From positions 930,001 to 994,000 of the forward strand of contig NZ_CP079105.1 of NCBI RefSeq assembly GCF_019285775.1: 64,000 nucleotides of DNA. The letters run 5' to 3'. The position numbers and the translations under genes are program-made. The DNA comes from Skermania piniformis (GTDB lineage Bacteria; Actinomycetota; Actinomycetes; Mycobacteriales; Mycobacteriaceae). Each line of letters starts with the position of its first letter. Position 1 is the stretch's first letter. This document shows positions 49,200 to 57,959 of the stretch, piece by piece. A model generated the notes under the pieces. That model was not told where the DNA came from and did no database searches. It saw nothing but the letters and a program-made list of their open reading frames with translations.

Positions 49200-50210
49200 T
49201 CAGATTCCCATCGACTTGGCCAGGAGCGGCCAAGCATCATGGAAATCGTCCTGCCAGTAGCCCCAAGAATGAGTACCGGTCTTGCGAATATTCACCGTCG
49301 CCGGTATCTGCAGCTCGTTGAGCCGCTTGGCGAGATGATCGGTGCACACCCCGGTCGCCACCTCGATCGGCGCACCGACCACCAGCTGGTCGAACATTGC
49401 TGCCCGGCCGTCCCTGAACCGTGGGTTGGCATCGGTATCGTTCGGGGCGGCGGGCACTCCGGTGCCCGAGCTGACGTAGATATCGGTCCCGCGGAGCTTC
49501 TCGGCATTCACCTGCGGGTCGTGGGCGACCCAGTCCGGGCCGCCGAGCGGGCCCCACATGTTCTCGACGTTACCGCCGCCCCAGTCGTTGACCGTGATCT
49601 TCACGAAGTGCTGGCCGACCGAGTCGGACGACTGGACACAACCGCTGAACGCTGCGATTCCCTTGTACAGGCCGGGATGCTCGATCGCGAGGTTGAACAC
49701 CGACGTGGACGAGCTGGAGATGGCCGCGATGGATTGTCGTTTGTTCGTCCCCAGCTCGGCGTCGATCAGCGGGGGCAGTTCCTTGCCGAGGAAGGTCGAC
49801 CACTTGTTCCGGCCGAGGACCGGGTCGTCACGTTGCCAATCGGTGTAGTAGGACGCGCGCCCGGCCATCGGCATGACGACGTTCGCGTTCTTGTCTTTCA
49901 AGAAGTCCAGGATGTCGGTCTGGCCGAACCAGTTCGCCGAGTCTTCACCACCGCCGACTCCGTTCAGCAGATAGAGAACCGGCTGCGGTTTGCTCCGGTC
50001 TGCCGGCAGCACGACCTGGAGCGGGATCTCCCGATCCATCGCTGCGGAGTAGACCGTGATCTTCTCTTGTCGGTCGTTGATCGGTTCGACCGAAACGATG
50101 CGCGCTGCGCCACCGGTGGTGGCCTTCTCGGCTGGTGCTGCCGCGGTGGTACCGCTTACCGCGGTTCCCATGCCTATCGTGAGTGCAGCGGTGACCAGGA
50201 GTCGACGCAT
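49200..50210 (-). CDS. Secreted mycolyltransferase/esterase, antigen 85 family
   Basis: A 336-residue secreted alpha/beta hydrolase. A signal peptide (R-R-L-L-V-T-A-A-L-T-I-G..., cleavage near A-A-A-P-A) leads to the esterase-D/antigen-85 domain. V-L-Y-L-L-N-G-V-G-G and N-V-V-M-P-M-A-G are family motifs. The nucleophile elbow reads A-A-I-S-S-S-S-T-S, with Ala replacing the first Gly of the usual G-x-S-x-G/S; the nucleophile Ser itself seems kept. His is in T-H-S-W-G-Y-W near the C-terminus. Antigen 85 enzymes transfer mycolates to trehalose and arabinogalactan. ATG 50210 is preferred over TTG 50225. Confidence 0.88.
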   Translation of the reverse strand: MRRLLVTAALTIGMGTAVSGTTAAAPAEKATTGGAARIVSVEPINDRQEKITVYSAAMDREIPLQVVLPADRSKPQPVLYLLNGVGGGEDSANWFGQTDILDFLKDKNANVVMPMAGRASYYTDWQRDDPVLGRNKWSTFLGKELPPLIDAELGTNKRQSIAAISSSSTSVFNLAIEHPGLYKGIAAFSGCVQSSDSVGQHFVKITVNDWGGGNVENMWGPLGGPDWVAHDPQVNAEKLRGTDIYVSSGTGVPAAPNDTDANPRFRDGRAAMFDQLVVGAPIEVATGVCTDHLAKRLNELQIPATVNIRKTGTHSWGYWQDDFHDAWPLLAKSMGI

Positions 50211-50293
50211 GGTCGAACTTCGCAAGATGACGCCCCTTTTGTGGTCTTGCGGCCGGCCGGCCTGCGGCCTCCCGCCTCATCGGCTGGCTGACC

Positions 50294-51010
50294 CTAACAT
50301 GTGTGTATCGATTGCTCGGACCGGTTCGATACGGTCGATTTTGTCGCCGCTCGCCGACCCGACCGCGGCCGCGCGAGCCGGGCCACCAGAGCAAGGAGAC
50401 CGTCCAGTACCACTGCCAGCAGCGCGACGAGGATGGCGGCAGCGAGCACCCGGTCGTACTGGCGGACCGCGATGCCGCTGAATATCGGCCGGCCGAGCCC
50501 GCCCAGATCGATATATGCGGCGATCGTCGCGGTCGACACCACCTGCAGCGTGGTGCTTCGGAGCCCGCCGAGGATAAGCGGCAAGGCATTCGGGAGTTCG
50601 GCCTGGAGCAATACCTGGCGTTCGGTCATCCCCATCGCTCGCGCAGCGTCCACCACCGTCGGATCGACGTTTGCGATGCCGGCATAGGTGCCGGCCAGCA
50701 GCGCCGGGATGCCGGCGACGATCAGCGCGACGATCGGCGGCGTCAGACCGATGCTGCCCAGCCAGAGCACCAGAAAAGTGAGGAGGCCGAGCGTGGGCAA
50801 CGCGCGCAGTGCGTTGACCGCGCCGATCAGCCCGGCCCGCCCGCGCCCGGTGTGCCCGACCGCGAGCCCGATCGGGATCGCGACGACGGCCGCGCCGGTC
50901 ACCGCCAGCAGCGTGTACCAGAGGTGTTGGCCGGTCAGTTCCAGCAGCGACGGCTCGCCGGACCACCAGTGTTCGCGGAAGTAGGTCCACGCGGCCCCGA
51001 ACAGGTTCAT
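50294..51010 (-). CDS. Osmoprotectant-type ABC transporter permease (ProW/OpuC family), second subunit
   Basis: A 238-residue inner-membrane permease with about five helices and the EAA loop (D-A-A-R-A-M-G-M-T-E-R-Q-V-L-L-Q-A-E-L-P). It belongs to the glycine betaine/carnitine/choline (OpuC/YehW-like) family. ATG 51010 overlaps the upstream permease stop (ATGA). Last gene of a four-gene operon of binding protein, ATPase and two permeases. The C-terminal tail is Arg/Ser-rich and soluble. Confidence 0.92.
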   Translation of the reverse strand: MNLFGAAWTYFREHWWSGEPSLLELTGQHLWYTLLAVTGAAVVAIPIGLAVGHTGRGRAGLIGAVNALRALPTLGLLTFLVLWLGSIGLTPPIVALIVAGIPALLAGTYAGIANVDPTVVDAARAMGMTERQVLLQAELPNALPLILGGLRSTTLQVVSTATIAAYIDLGGLGRPIFSGIAVRQYDRVLAAAILVALLAVVLDGLLALVARLARPRSGRRAATKSTVSNRSEQSIHTC

Positions 51011-51654
51011 CGACCGACCAGCTCCTTCCGGGTCCACGGGGTCAGCGCGCGACCAGCTGCGTAGAGCAGCACGTCGAACAGCAACGCCAGGGCGACGACG
51101 GCGATGATGCCCGCCACGATCTCGTCCAGGTAGTCGCGTTGATAGCCGTCGGTGAACAGCCGGCCGAGCCCGTGTACCCCGATCAGCGATCCGATCGGCA
51201 CCAACGAGATGTTGGTTACCGCAACGACCCGGATGCTGGTGATCAGCACCGGGATCGCCAACGGTAGGTCGACCGACAGCACCCGGCGCATGGTGCCGAA
51301 GCCCATTGCGGTGGCGGCGTCGGTCACGGTCGTCGGTACCGAGTCCAGTGCCTCCGGTACGGCGCGGACCAGTAGTGCCGTCGAGTAGACGGTCAAGGCG
51401 ACGACGACCACCAGGGGATCGAGCACCGATATCCCGAGCACCGGCGGCAAGATCACCAGCAGCGCCAACGACGGGATCGTGTACGCGATGCTCGCGACGG
51501 CCAGCGTCGTTCGACGCAGCCGACGTTGCCGTCGGATCGCGATGCCGATCGGTACCGCCAGCAACAGGCCGACCAGCAGCGGCAGCAAGGCCAGGTAGAG
51601 GTGCATCCGGGTGAGTTGCCAGACTTCGGCCGGATGGTTTAGCAGGTATCTCAC
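51007..51654 (-). CDS. Osmoprotectant-type ABC transporter permease, first subunit
   Basis: A 215-residue permease with about six hydrophobic segments and an EAA loop (D-A-A-T-A-M-G-F-G-T-M-R-R-V-L-S-V-D-L-P). Pairs with the downstream permease as the heterodimeric channel. GTG at 51652-51654 overlaps the stop of the ATPase gene, and its own stop overlaps the next start. Confidence 0.92.
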   Translation of the reverse strand: MRYLLNHPAEVWQLTRMHLYLALLPLLVGLLLAVPIGIAIRRQRRLRRTTLAVASIAYTIPSLALLVILPPVLGISVLDPLVVVVALTVYSTALLVRAVPEALDSVPTTVTDAATAMGFGTMRRVLSVDLPLAIPVLITSIRVVAVTNISLVPIGSLIGVHGLGRLFTDGYQRDYLDEIVAGIIAVVALALLFDVLLYAAGRALTPWTRKELVGR

Positions 51655-52823
51655 GGTGCGGTGCCGGCGGACCGGCCGGATTCGGACTCGGCGAAGAACC
51701 GGCGATTGCGCGCCCGGTCTTCGGCGTGCCGTTGCGTCGCGAGCAGCGCCACCACCTCGTCGGGGTCGATCCCGCCCGCTACCGACCCGTCGTCGTGGAC
51801 GGCCACGCCGATACCCGACGGCGAGGACACCGCCGCGTCCAACGCTTGGCGCAGGTCACCGCCGACCGGAAAAAGCGAGCCGGCGGCCGAGCTGGACTCG
51901 GCGACCGATCGGCCCGATCGGATCGCGGCTACCCCGGTCGGGTCGATCCAGCCGCGCGGCCGGCGCAGCTCGTCGATGATCAGGACCCATTCGCCGTGGT
52001 CCAGGCGCAGGCCCCGCAGCTCCTCGGGGGTCGCGGTCCGGACGTTGTGCAGTGGGACGGCGTCCGCGGATCGGAAGGACAAGCCGCGATAGCCGCGATC
52101 GCGGCCGACGAACTCGGCGACGAAGTCGGTCGCCGGTGCGGAGAGCAGCTGTTCGGGCCGGTCGTACTGCTGCAGTCGGCCGGCCCGGCCGAACACGGCG
52201 ACCCGGTCGCCGAGCCGTACCGCTTCGTCGATGTCGTGGGTGACGAACACGATCGTCTTACGCAGTTGGGCTTGCAGACGCTGCAGCTCGGCCTGTAACC
52301 CGTCGCGGACCACCGGATCGACCGCGCTGAACGGCTCGTCCATCAGCAGCACGGGCGGATCGGCGGCGAGCGCCCGGGCCACGCCGACCCGCTGCTGTTG
52401 GCCACCGGAAAGCTGAGCCGGGTACCGGTGCGCCAGTGTCGGGTCCAGCCCGACCCGGTCGAGCAGGCGCAGGGCGGCGGCGCGGGCGGCCGGCCGCGAC
52501 TCGCCGGACAGCACCGGCACGGTGGCGATGTTGTCCAGCACGGTTCGGTGTGGAAGCAGACCGCCGCTTTGGATCACGTAGCCGATGCCGCGCCGCAGCC
52601 GAACCGGGTTCACCGTCGAGACGTCCGTGCCGTCCAGCCGCACCGTGCCCGAGCTGGGCTCCAGCATCCGGTTGATCATCCGCATCGCGGTGGTCTTCCC
52701 GCAGCCGGAAGGCCCGACGAACACGGTGCACGACCCGGATTCGATCGTCAGGTCGAGTTGCTGCAACGCGCGGGTGCCGTCGGGATAGGTCTTGCTCACC
52801 CCGACGAATTCGATGGTGGACAC
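51651..52823 (-). CDS. Osmoprotectant-type ABC transporter ATP-binding protein (ProV/OpuCA family)
   Basis: A 390-residue ATPase. Walker A is V-G-P-S-G-C-G-K-T-T near residue 37, the signature L-S-G-G-Q-Q-Q-R-V near 138 and Walker B V-L-L-M-D-E-P-F near 160. The C-terminal part (about 260-370) resembles the regulatory CBS region of OpuCA-type subunits that sense ionic strength, including a G-V-A-A-I-R-S-G and V-A-V-H-D-D-G-S-V pattern. Coupled by 4 bp to the permease gene and 8 bp after the binding-protein stop. Confidence 0.95.
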   Translation of the reverse strand: MSTIEFVGVSKTYPDGTRALQQLDLTIESGSCTVFVGPSGCGKTTAMRMINRMLEPSSGTVRLDGTDVSTVNPVRLRRGIGYVIQSGGLLPHRTVLDNIATVPVLSGESRPAARAAALRLLDRVGLDPTLAHRYPAQLSGGQQQRVGVARALAADPPVLLMDEPFSAVDPVVRDGLQAELQRLQAQLRKTIVFVTHDIDEAVRLGDRVAVFGRAGRLQQYDRPEQLLSAPATDFVAEFVGRDRGYRGLSFRSADAVPLHNVRTATPEELRGLRLDHGEWVLIIDELRRPRGWIDPTGVAAIRSGRSVAESSSAAGSLFPVGGDLRQALDAAVSSPSGIGVAVHDDGSVAGGIDPDEVVALLATQRHAEDRARNRRFFAESESGRSAGTAP

Positions 52824-52831
52824 TCGTTGCC

Positions 52832-53776
52832 TCAGCCGACGGGTTTGTCCAGGCCGCGCGCCGCAACCCAGGCGTCCGCCGCGGCCTGCGGATCGGTCTT
52901 GGTCTCGCCCGACACGGCCTCGTTCAGCGCGACGAGTTCGTCGGTGGTCAGCCGGGCGGAGACGGCGTCGAGCACCTTGATCAGCTTGTCGGTGCGTTTC
53001 TTCGCATTGATCAGCGGTACCACGTTCTGCGCCGGAAAGTTGTTCTTCGGGTCGGCCAGCACCACGAAGTCGTTCTTCTTGATCGCGGGCGAGGTGGTGA
53101 AGATGTCTGCTGCGGTCACCTGGCCCGATGCCAGCGCCTGCACCGTGGCCGGGCCGCCGCCGTCGCCGATCGGGACGAAGTTCTCCGGCGCGATGTCGAG
53201 GTCGTAGTTTCGCTTCAGCCCGGGCAGGCCCACCGGCCGCTCGCGGAACTCCGCCGGCGCCCCGAATTTCACCTCGGCCGAATGCGGTGCGAGGTCGGCG
53301 ATCGAGGTCAGCTGCCAGGTGTTCGCCGTCTCGCGGGTGACCACCACGGCATCTTTGTCCTCGCCGGGCGCCGGGGTGGCGATCGTCAGGTCGGATCCCA
53401 GCGCCTTCTGCAGGTCCCGGTTGACCTCGTCCGGCGCGGTTGCGGTGGCACTCTTGTCCAGATACCGCAACAGGTTTCCGGTGTAGTCCGGGATGAGGCT
53501 GATCGAGCCCTCCTGCACGGCCGGAACGTACGCTTCGCGGCTGCCGATGTTCAACTTGGTGCTGATCTGAAAGCCGTTGGCAGCCAATGCCTTCGCGTAG
53601 ATGTCGGCGACGGTCTCGGACTCCGGGAAATTGGCCGAGCCGATCACGATATGGTTCGGGTCGGTGTCGGCCGGGCTGTCGCCGAACGGATCCGAGTTGC
53701 CGCAGGCGGTGGTGGTCGCCAGCAGCGACACCGCCAGCCCGGCGCAGCCGATCCAGCGCAGCACAGCGGAGTTCAT
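52832..53776 (-). CDS. Osmoprotectant-binding lipoprotein (OsmF/OpuCC family)
   Basis: A 314-residue lipoprotein: signal peptide ending in T-T-T-A-C (lipidated Cys), then the periplasmic quaternary-amine binding domain with I-G-S-A-N-F-P-E-S-E-T-V-A, the E-G-S-I-S-L-I-P-D-Y-T-G-N motif and F-P-A-Q-N-V-V-P-L. It delivers substrate, probably betaine, choline or ectoine-like, to the permease pair. GGGAGGGAC precedes ATG 53776. First gene of the operon; its promoter faces the second binding protein across 61 bp. Confidence 0.94.
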   Translation of the reverse strand: MNSAVLRWIGCAGLAVSLLATTTACGNSDPFGDSPADTDPNHIVIGSANFPESETVADIYAKALAANGFQISTKLNIGSREAYVPAVQEGSISLIPDYTGNLLRYLDKSATATAPDEVNRDLQKALGSDLTIATPAPGEDKDAVVVTRETANTWQLTSIADLAPHSAEVKFGAPAEFRERPVGLPGLKRNYDLDIAPENFVPIGDGGGPATVQALASGQVTAADIFTTSPAIKKNDFVVLADPKNNFPAQNVVPLINAKKRTDKLIKVLDAVSARLTTDELVALNEAVSGETKTDPQAAADAWVAARGLDKPVG

Positions 53777-53837
53777 AAGCGTCCCTCCCGACGATTGACC
53801 GTACCCGGCTACGATAGCCCGGTCGGTCGGCGGAGAG

Positions 53838-54641
53838 GTGCGTGTGCGGCGGTCGAGCAGGGTTCCGGGCCTGGTCAAGGCGGCCGCGTGGGCGTCCCTG
53901 GGGCTCGTCACAATGGTCGCGGCAAGCGGCTGCACGGCACCGGATCCAGCGACCGATCCACGGCTTGCGGCGGTCGTGACGGTCGGTTCGGTCGATTCCC
54001 CGGCGGCCGCTCTGGTCGCGGAGATCTATGCTGCTGCGCTCACCCGGACGGGTCGAGCGGCCCGGGTCGCACCGCCGGTCGCCGACCGGGCAGCGTTGTG
54101 GGCCGCCCTCGATGCCGGCACGTTGACCCTGGTGCCGGAGCAGACCGGTGATCTGCTCGGCTATCTCGACCCGGCGGCGACCGCGGTCGGCGCCGAGGAC
54201 GTCTACACCGCGGTCACCCGGGCGTTGCCGCCCGGACTGGCCGACGGTGACTATGCGGCCGCGGCGCCGGGGACACCGACGTCGGTGGTCACCCTGGCAG
54301 GACGGCGAACGGTCGGCGAGTACCCGTGTCCGTGGCCGCGGATCGGGTTGGCGGCCGACGCCGACCCGCCGCGCTGCGCCGATGCGGTGCTGGCGCGTTT
54401 TCCGGATGCCGACGAACTCGCCGGCGCGTTGGCCGACCGCGAGGTCGCAGCTGTGGTCCCGGCGCGCAACGTGTTCCCGGTCTACCGGGAAGGTGCGCTC
54501 GACGACGACGCCCGGCGGGCGCTGAACACGGTGGCCGGTGAGCTCGATACCGCCACGCTGAACGCCCTGGTCGCACGCCGGCAGGCAGGGGAACGGTCAG
54601 CCGACCTCGCCGCCGGTTGGCTCGACGATCGTGCCGGATAG
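53838..54641 (+). CDS. Reduced paralogue of the osmoprotectant-binding lipoprotein
   Basis: A 267-residue predicted lipoprotein (A-A-S-G-C lipobox near residue 32). It repeats the layout of the adjacent binding protein in shortened form: V-T-V-G-S-V-D-S-P, then A-G-T-L-T-L-V-P-E-Q-T-G-D-L-L-G-Y-L-D, then V-V-P-A-R-N-V-F-P-V. About 45 residues shorter, and the aromatic ligand-binding positions are not conserved, so it may be a regulator, a different-ligand binder or decaying. GTG 53844, with better spacing to GGAG, is an alternative start. The 3' end overlaps the convergent esterase gene by 45 bp. Confidence 0.75.
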   Translation: MRVRRSSRVPGLVKAAAWASLGLVTMVAASGCTAPDPATDPRLAAVVTVGSVDSPAAALVAEIYAAALTRTGRAARVAPPVADRAALWAALDAGTLTLVPEQTGDLLGYLDPAATAVGAEDVYTAVTRALPPGLADGDYAAAAPGTPTSVVTLAGRRTVGEYPCPWPRIGLAADADPPRCADAVLARFPDADELAGALADREVAAVVPARNVFPVYREGALDDDARRALNTVAGELDTATLNALVARRQAGERSADLAAGWLDDRAG

Positions 54642-55541
54642 CCGCTCACCGAGGAAGGCGGCGATCTCGGCGACCGCTGCCGCGGCCTCCCGCAGCAGTC
54701 CCGGTTGCAGTTGCGCGTCGTGCCACATCCGGTCGTCGGTGCTCAGCGTCACCTCGACCCCGGCGTCGCGCAAGATTCCGGCAAGTCGGCGATCTTGGTC
54801 GTACAGCGATTCCCGGGTACACACCTGGATCAGCGTTGGGGGCAGTCCGGTCGGGTCGCCGAACACGGGAGAGCAGCCGGGGTCGGCCCAATCGACCGGC
54901 CCACAGTAGGCCGCGGCGTTCGCCATCGACCACGCTCGGCTCACCACCAGATCGGTCGGCCGGTCGGTCGGGTCCGCCAGATCCACCCAGGGCGAGATCA
55001 GCGCCAATGCCGCCGGCACGACATGATCTTCGTCGCGCAGCCGGTACGTCGCGGCGAGCGCCAGCCCACCGCCGGCCGAGTCGCCGACCAGTCCGATCTG
55101 TCCGGCGTCGCCGTAGCGTTGGATCAGTTCCCGGATCGCGGCGACCGCGTCGTCGACTGCGGCGGGGTAGGGATGTTCGGGCGCCAGCCGGTATTCGATC
55201 AAGTAGACCGGCCGGCCGGTGTCCCGGGCCAGGTATGCGGCGAGGCCGCGATGGGTACGCGCCGACCCCATCGTGTACCCGCCGCCGTGGAGCAGCAGCA
55301 CCGCACCGTCGGTGCTGGCGGCCGGTTTGCCCACCGTCAGGCGGGCGGTGGGACGTCCGCCGAGCGTGACCCACTCGATCCGGGTGTCCGCGGGCAGCGG
55401 ATGCATCGTCGATACGGCGTCGGCCAGCCGTCGTTGCACGCCGACCGGCACGCGCGGATTCAGCAGCAGCCGATGACCCGGGCCGAACACGGCGGCCGCC
55501 AGTGGCAACGGCAGGCCGCCCCGGGTACCGCGGCGGATCAC
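54597..55541 (-). CDS. Alpha/beta hydrolase, hormone-sensitive-lipase family esterase
   Basis: A 314-residue intracellular carboxylesterase. The oxyanion motif L-L-L-H-G-G-G-Y is near residue 94, the nucleophile elbow G-D-S-A-G-G-G near 165, and the His partner probably in M-W-H-D. GTG 55541 overlaps the SDR stop (GTGA), placing it last in the BVMO-SDR-esterase operon, where it would cleave the ester or lactone formed by the monooxygenase. Convergent overlap with the second binding-protein gene at its 3' end. Confidence 0.9.
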   Translation of the reverse strand: MIRRGTRGGLPLPLAAAVFGPGHRLLLNPRVPVGVQRRLADAVSTMHPLPADTRIEWVTLGGRPTARLTVGKPAASTDGAVLLLHGGGYTMGSARTHRGLAAYLARDTGRPVYLIEYRLAPEHPYPAAVDDAVAAIRELIQRYGDAGQIGLVGDSAGGGLALAATYRLRDEDHVVPAALALISPWVDLADPTDRPTDLVVSRAWSMANAAAYCGPVDWADPGCSPVFGDPTGLPPTLIQVCTRESLYDQDRRLAGILRDAGVEVTLSTDDRMWHDAQLQPGLLREAAAAVAEIAAFLGERLSGTIVEPTGGEVG

Positions 55542-56359
55542 GGCAAAAACCGGCCGGAGGTGAGCGCGATCACTCGCTGATAGCCGGAGCCGGTGACCCG
55601 GGCCAGCAGATCCAGTGCGTGTGCTTCCCAGCCGATCAACACCCGGCCGCGGCCGCGGCGGACGCCGTCCACGATGGTGCGTGCCGCCATCTCCGGGGAA
55701 TGGATGGCGAGATACTTGTCGAACAGCTCGGCGACCGACGCTTGGTCGTGGTTGCCGGCGACGGTCGCGTTGCGCGCTACCGCGGTCTTGATCCCGCCCG
55801 GGTGGACGCAGGTGACCTTGACCGGACGCTTGCCGACCAGCATCTCTTTGCGCAATGCCTCGGTGAATCCACGAACGGCGAACTTGGCCGCGTTGTAGGC
55901 GCTCTGACCCGGCATGGCAATCAAGCCGAAGAGGCTGGAGATGTTGATCACATGCCCGTCGCCGGACTCCTCCAGGTAGGGGAGAAAGGCCTTGGTGCCG
56001 TTCACGACGCCCCAGAAGTCGACGTCCATGACCCGCTCGAAGTCCTTGAACGTGGTCTGGTCGACATCGCCGTGATGCGCGATGCCGGCGTTGTTGTAGA
56101 TCTGGTGGATCACGCCGTAATGGGCATGTACGGCGTCGGCGTAGACCAGCACCGCTTCGCGTTCGGCGACGTTGAGCCGGTCGGTCTTCACTTCGGCGCC
56201 GAGGTCGGTGCACAGTTTTGCGGTTTCGGCGAGTCCCTCGGTGTCGACGTCGGACAGGGCCAGCCGGGCGCCGCGGCCGGCCAGCTCTCGGGCCAGCGCG
56301 CGGCCGATGCCCGAGCCTGCGCCGGTGATCACGACCACTTTGCCGTCGAATGTGCTCAT
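55538..56359 (-). CDS. Short-chain dehydrogenase/reductase of the BVMO operon
   Basis: A 273-residue SDR with T-G-A-G-S-G-I-G-R-A cofactor loop, N-N-A-G-I, catalytic Ser in I-S-S-L-F-G and Y-N-A-A-K. It probably oxidises an alcohol to the ketone used by the monooxygenase, or acts on the hydrolysis product. ATGA overlap with the BVMO gene upstream and GTGA with the esterase downstream show tight coupling. Confidence 0.93.
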   Translation of the reverse strand: MSTFDGKVVVITGAGSGIGRALARELAGRGARLALSDVDTEGLAETAKLCTDLGAEVKTDRLNVAEREAVLVYADAVHAHYGVIHQIYNNAGIAHHGDVDQTTFKDFERVMDVDFWGVVNGTKAFLPYLEESGDGHVINISSLFGLIAMPGQSAYNAAKFAVRGFTEALRKEMLVGKRPVKVTCVHPGGIKTAVARNATVAGNHDQASVAELFDKYLAIHSPEMAARTIVDGVRRGRGRVLIGWEAHALDLLARVTGSGYQRVIALTSGRFLP

Positions 56360-57882
56360 TTGCTGCTCGCCTTGTCCAGGTTCTCGATCTTCAGGGTGGT
56401 GGTGTGGTAGGCGTCGTCGTCGAACGCGCGGGTCTGGTTACGGAACTGGAAGGTGAAGCCGGGCCACAACGTGGTGTTGTTGCCGTGCTTGTCCAGGTAC
56501 CAGCTGGCGCAACCACCGTTGGTCCACACGCTGTGCGACAACGCCTGCTGCAGGTCACGGTTGTACTTCTCCTGGCGTTCGAGACGCACCTCGACGGTGC
56601 GCAAGCCGGCCCGATCCATCGTGCGCACCGCGTCCGCGACGTAGTTGATCTGCGATTCGATCATGTACACCATAGACGTGTGGCCGAGGCCGGTGTTCGG
56701 TCCGACCAGGAAGAACATGTTGGGGAAGTTGGCGATGGCGGTGCCCTTGTAGGCCTGCTGGCCGATGTCGCCGAAGACGTCGGCCAGGCTGCGTCCGTCC
56801 CGGCCCTTGATCGTCGCGTAGGTGGGCGAATCGGTGACGTGGAAGCCGGTCGCGACGATGATCGCGTCCACCTCGCGGACCGTTCCATCCGCGCTGACCA
56901 CGGCGTTCTCGGTCACCTCGGCGATCGGATCGGTGACCAGGTCGACGTTGTCGCGGACCAGCGCGGGGTAGTACTCGTTGGAGATCAGCATCCGCTTGCA
57001 GCCGATCGCGAAATCGGGCGTCACCTTCTCCCGCAGCTCGGCGTCGCGCACCTCGTAGAACAGCTTGGCGCGGGCGAGCAGCTCCAGCGGCTTCATCGCG
57101 ATCGGCGCCTTGGCCAGGCCGACGACCTGCGTCTCCCGGGACAGATAGATGCCGGCGCGGTAGAGCTGCTGCATGCCGGGGACGTACTTGAAGGCCAACT
57201 TCTCGACCTGGGTATAGGCCCGATCCACCCGTGGTAGCAGCCACGGAGCGGTGCGCTGATAGACGTCGAGCCGGGCCACCTTCGGCGCGATCGCCGGAAT
57301 GATCTGAATCGCCGAGGCTCCGGTGCCGATGATCGCCACCCGCTTGCCGGTGAGATCCGCGTCGTGGTCCCAGCGGGCCGAATGGAAGATCTGGCCGGCG
57401 AAGGTCTCGATGCCCTTGATGTTCGGCAGTGCCGGCTCGCAGAGCGCGCCCACCGCCGATACGAGCACCTTCGCGGTGAACGAACCCTGGGTGCTGTCGA
57501 TCTCCCACAGGCCGTCGTCGTCGTTCCAGCGGGCGCTGGTGACGTCACAGTCGAACACGTGGCGGTCCAGCACGCCGTACTTGCGCGCCACCTGCTTGAT
57601 ATAGCGCTGGATTTCCGGCTGTCGGGAGAAGGAGCGGGTCCACTCGGGGTTCGGTGCGAACGAGTAGGAGTACAGCTGCGACGGCACATCACAGGCGGCC
57701 CCGGGATAGGTGTTGTCGCGCCAGGTGCCGCCGACGTCGGCGCCGCGTTCGAGCACGAGGAAGTCGGTATGCCCATCCTGGGCGAGGCGGATCGCGGTGC
57801 CGAGGCCGGCGAAGCCGCTGCCGATGACGATGGTATTCACGTGCCGGTTTCGGACGCCGTTGTCTGTTACCTGGGGACTCAT
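56356..57882 (-). CDS. Baeyer-Villiger-type flavin monooxygenase
   Basis: A 508-residue FAD/NADPH monooxygenase. The FAD fingerprint is I-G-S-G-F-A-G-L-G near residue 20, the NADPH one I-I-G-T-G-A-S-A-I near 184, and the BVMO signature F-x-G-x-x-x-H-x-x-x-W is complete (F-A-G-Q-I-F-H-S-A-R-W-D, about 160). Such enzymes insert oxygen next to a ketone, producing esters or lactones. Substrate unknown; a hydrophobic or cyclic ketone is plausible. Divergent from a TetR gene with two palindromes in the 77-bp gap. Confidence 0.94.
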   Translation of the reverse strand: MSPQVTDNGVRNRHVNTIVIGSGFAGLGTAIRLAQDGHTDFLVLERGADVGGTWRDNTYPGAACDVPSQLYSYSFAPNPEWTRSFSRQPEIQRYIKQVARKYGVLDRHVFDCDVTSARWNDDDGLWEIDSTQGSFTAKVLVSAVGALCEPALPNIKGIETFAGQIFHSARWDHDADLTGKRVAIIGTGASAIQIIPAIAPKVARLDVYQRTAPWLLPRVDRAYTQVEKLAFKYVPGMQQLYRAGIYLSRETQVVGLAKAPIAMKPLELLARAKLFYEVRDAELREKVTPDFAIGCKRMLISNEYYPALVRDNVDLVTDPIAEVTENAVVSADGTVREVDAIIVATGFHVTDSPTYATIKGRDGRSLADVFGDIGQQAYKGTAIANFPNMFFLVGPNTGLGHTSMVYMIESQINYVADAVRTMDRAGLRTVEVRLERQEKYNRDLQQALSHSVWTNGGCASWYLDKHGNNTTLWPGFTFQFRNQTRAFDDDAYHTTTLKIENLDKASSK

Positions 57883-57901
57883 GAATCTCAGCCTAGGATG
57901 C

Positions 57902-57920
57902 TATTGAGTGCGAGTCAATA
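57902..57920. promoter_or_regulatory. TetR operator candidate 1, TATTGA-N7-TCAATA
   Basis: A perfect 6+7+6 inverted repeat (arms 57902-57907 and 57915-57920; symmetry extends one more base on each side). It sits 20 bp upstream of the BVMO start, between divergent BVMO and TetR genes. Confidence 0.75.
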
Positions 57921-57922
57921 GC

Positions 57923-57941
57923 TATTGACCGTCGTTCAATA
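57923..57941. promoter_or_regulatory. TetR operator candidate 2, TATTGA-N7-TCAATA
   Basis: Same arms and spacing as the neighbouring palindrome (57923-57928 and 57936-57941), separated from it by 2 bp, so the centres are 21 bp apart, two DNA turns. It ends 18 bp before the TetR GTG. Suggests cooperative binding and autoregulation. Confidence 0.75.
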
Positions 57942-57959
57942 CCATGCTTTGGTTGGGCG

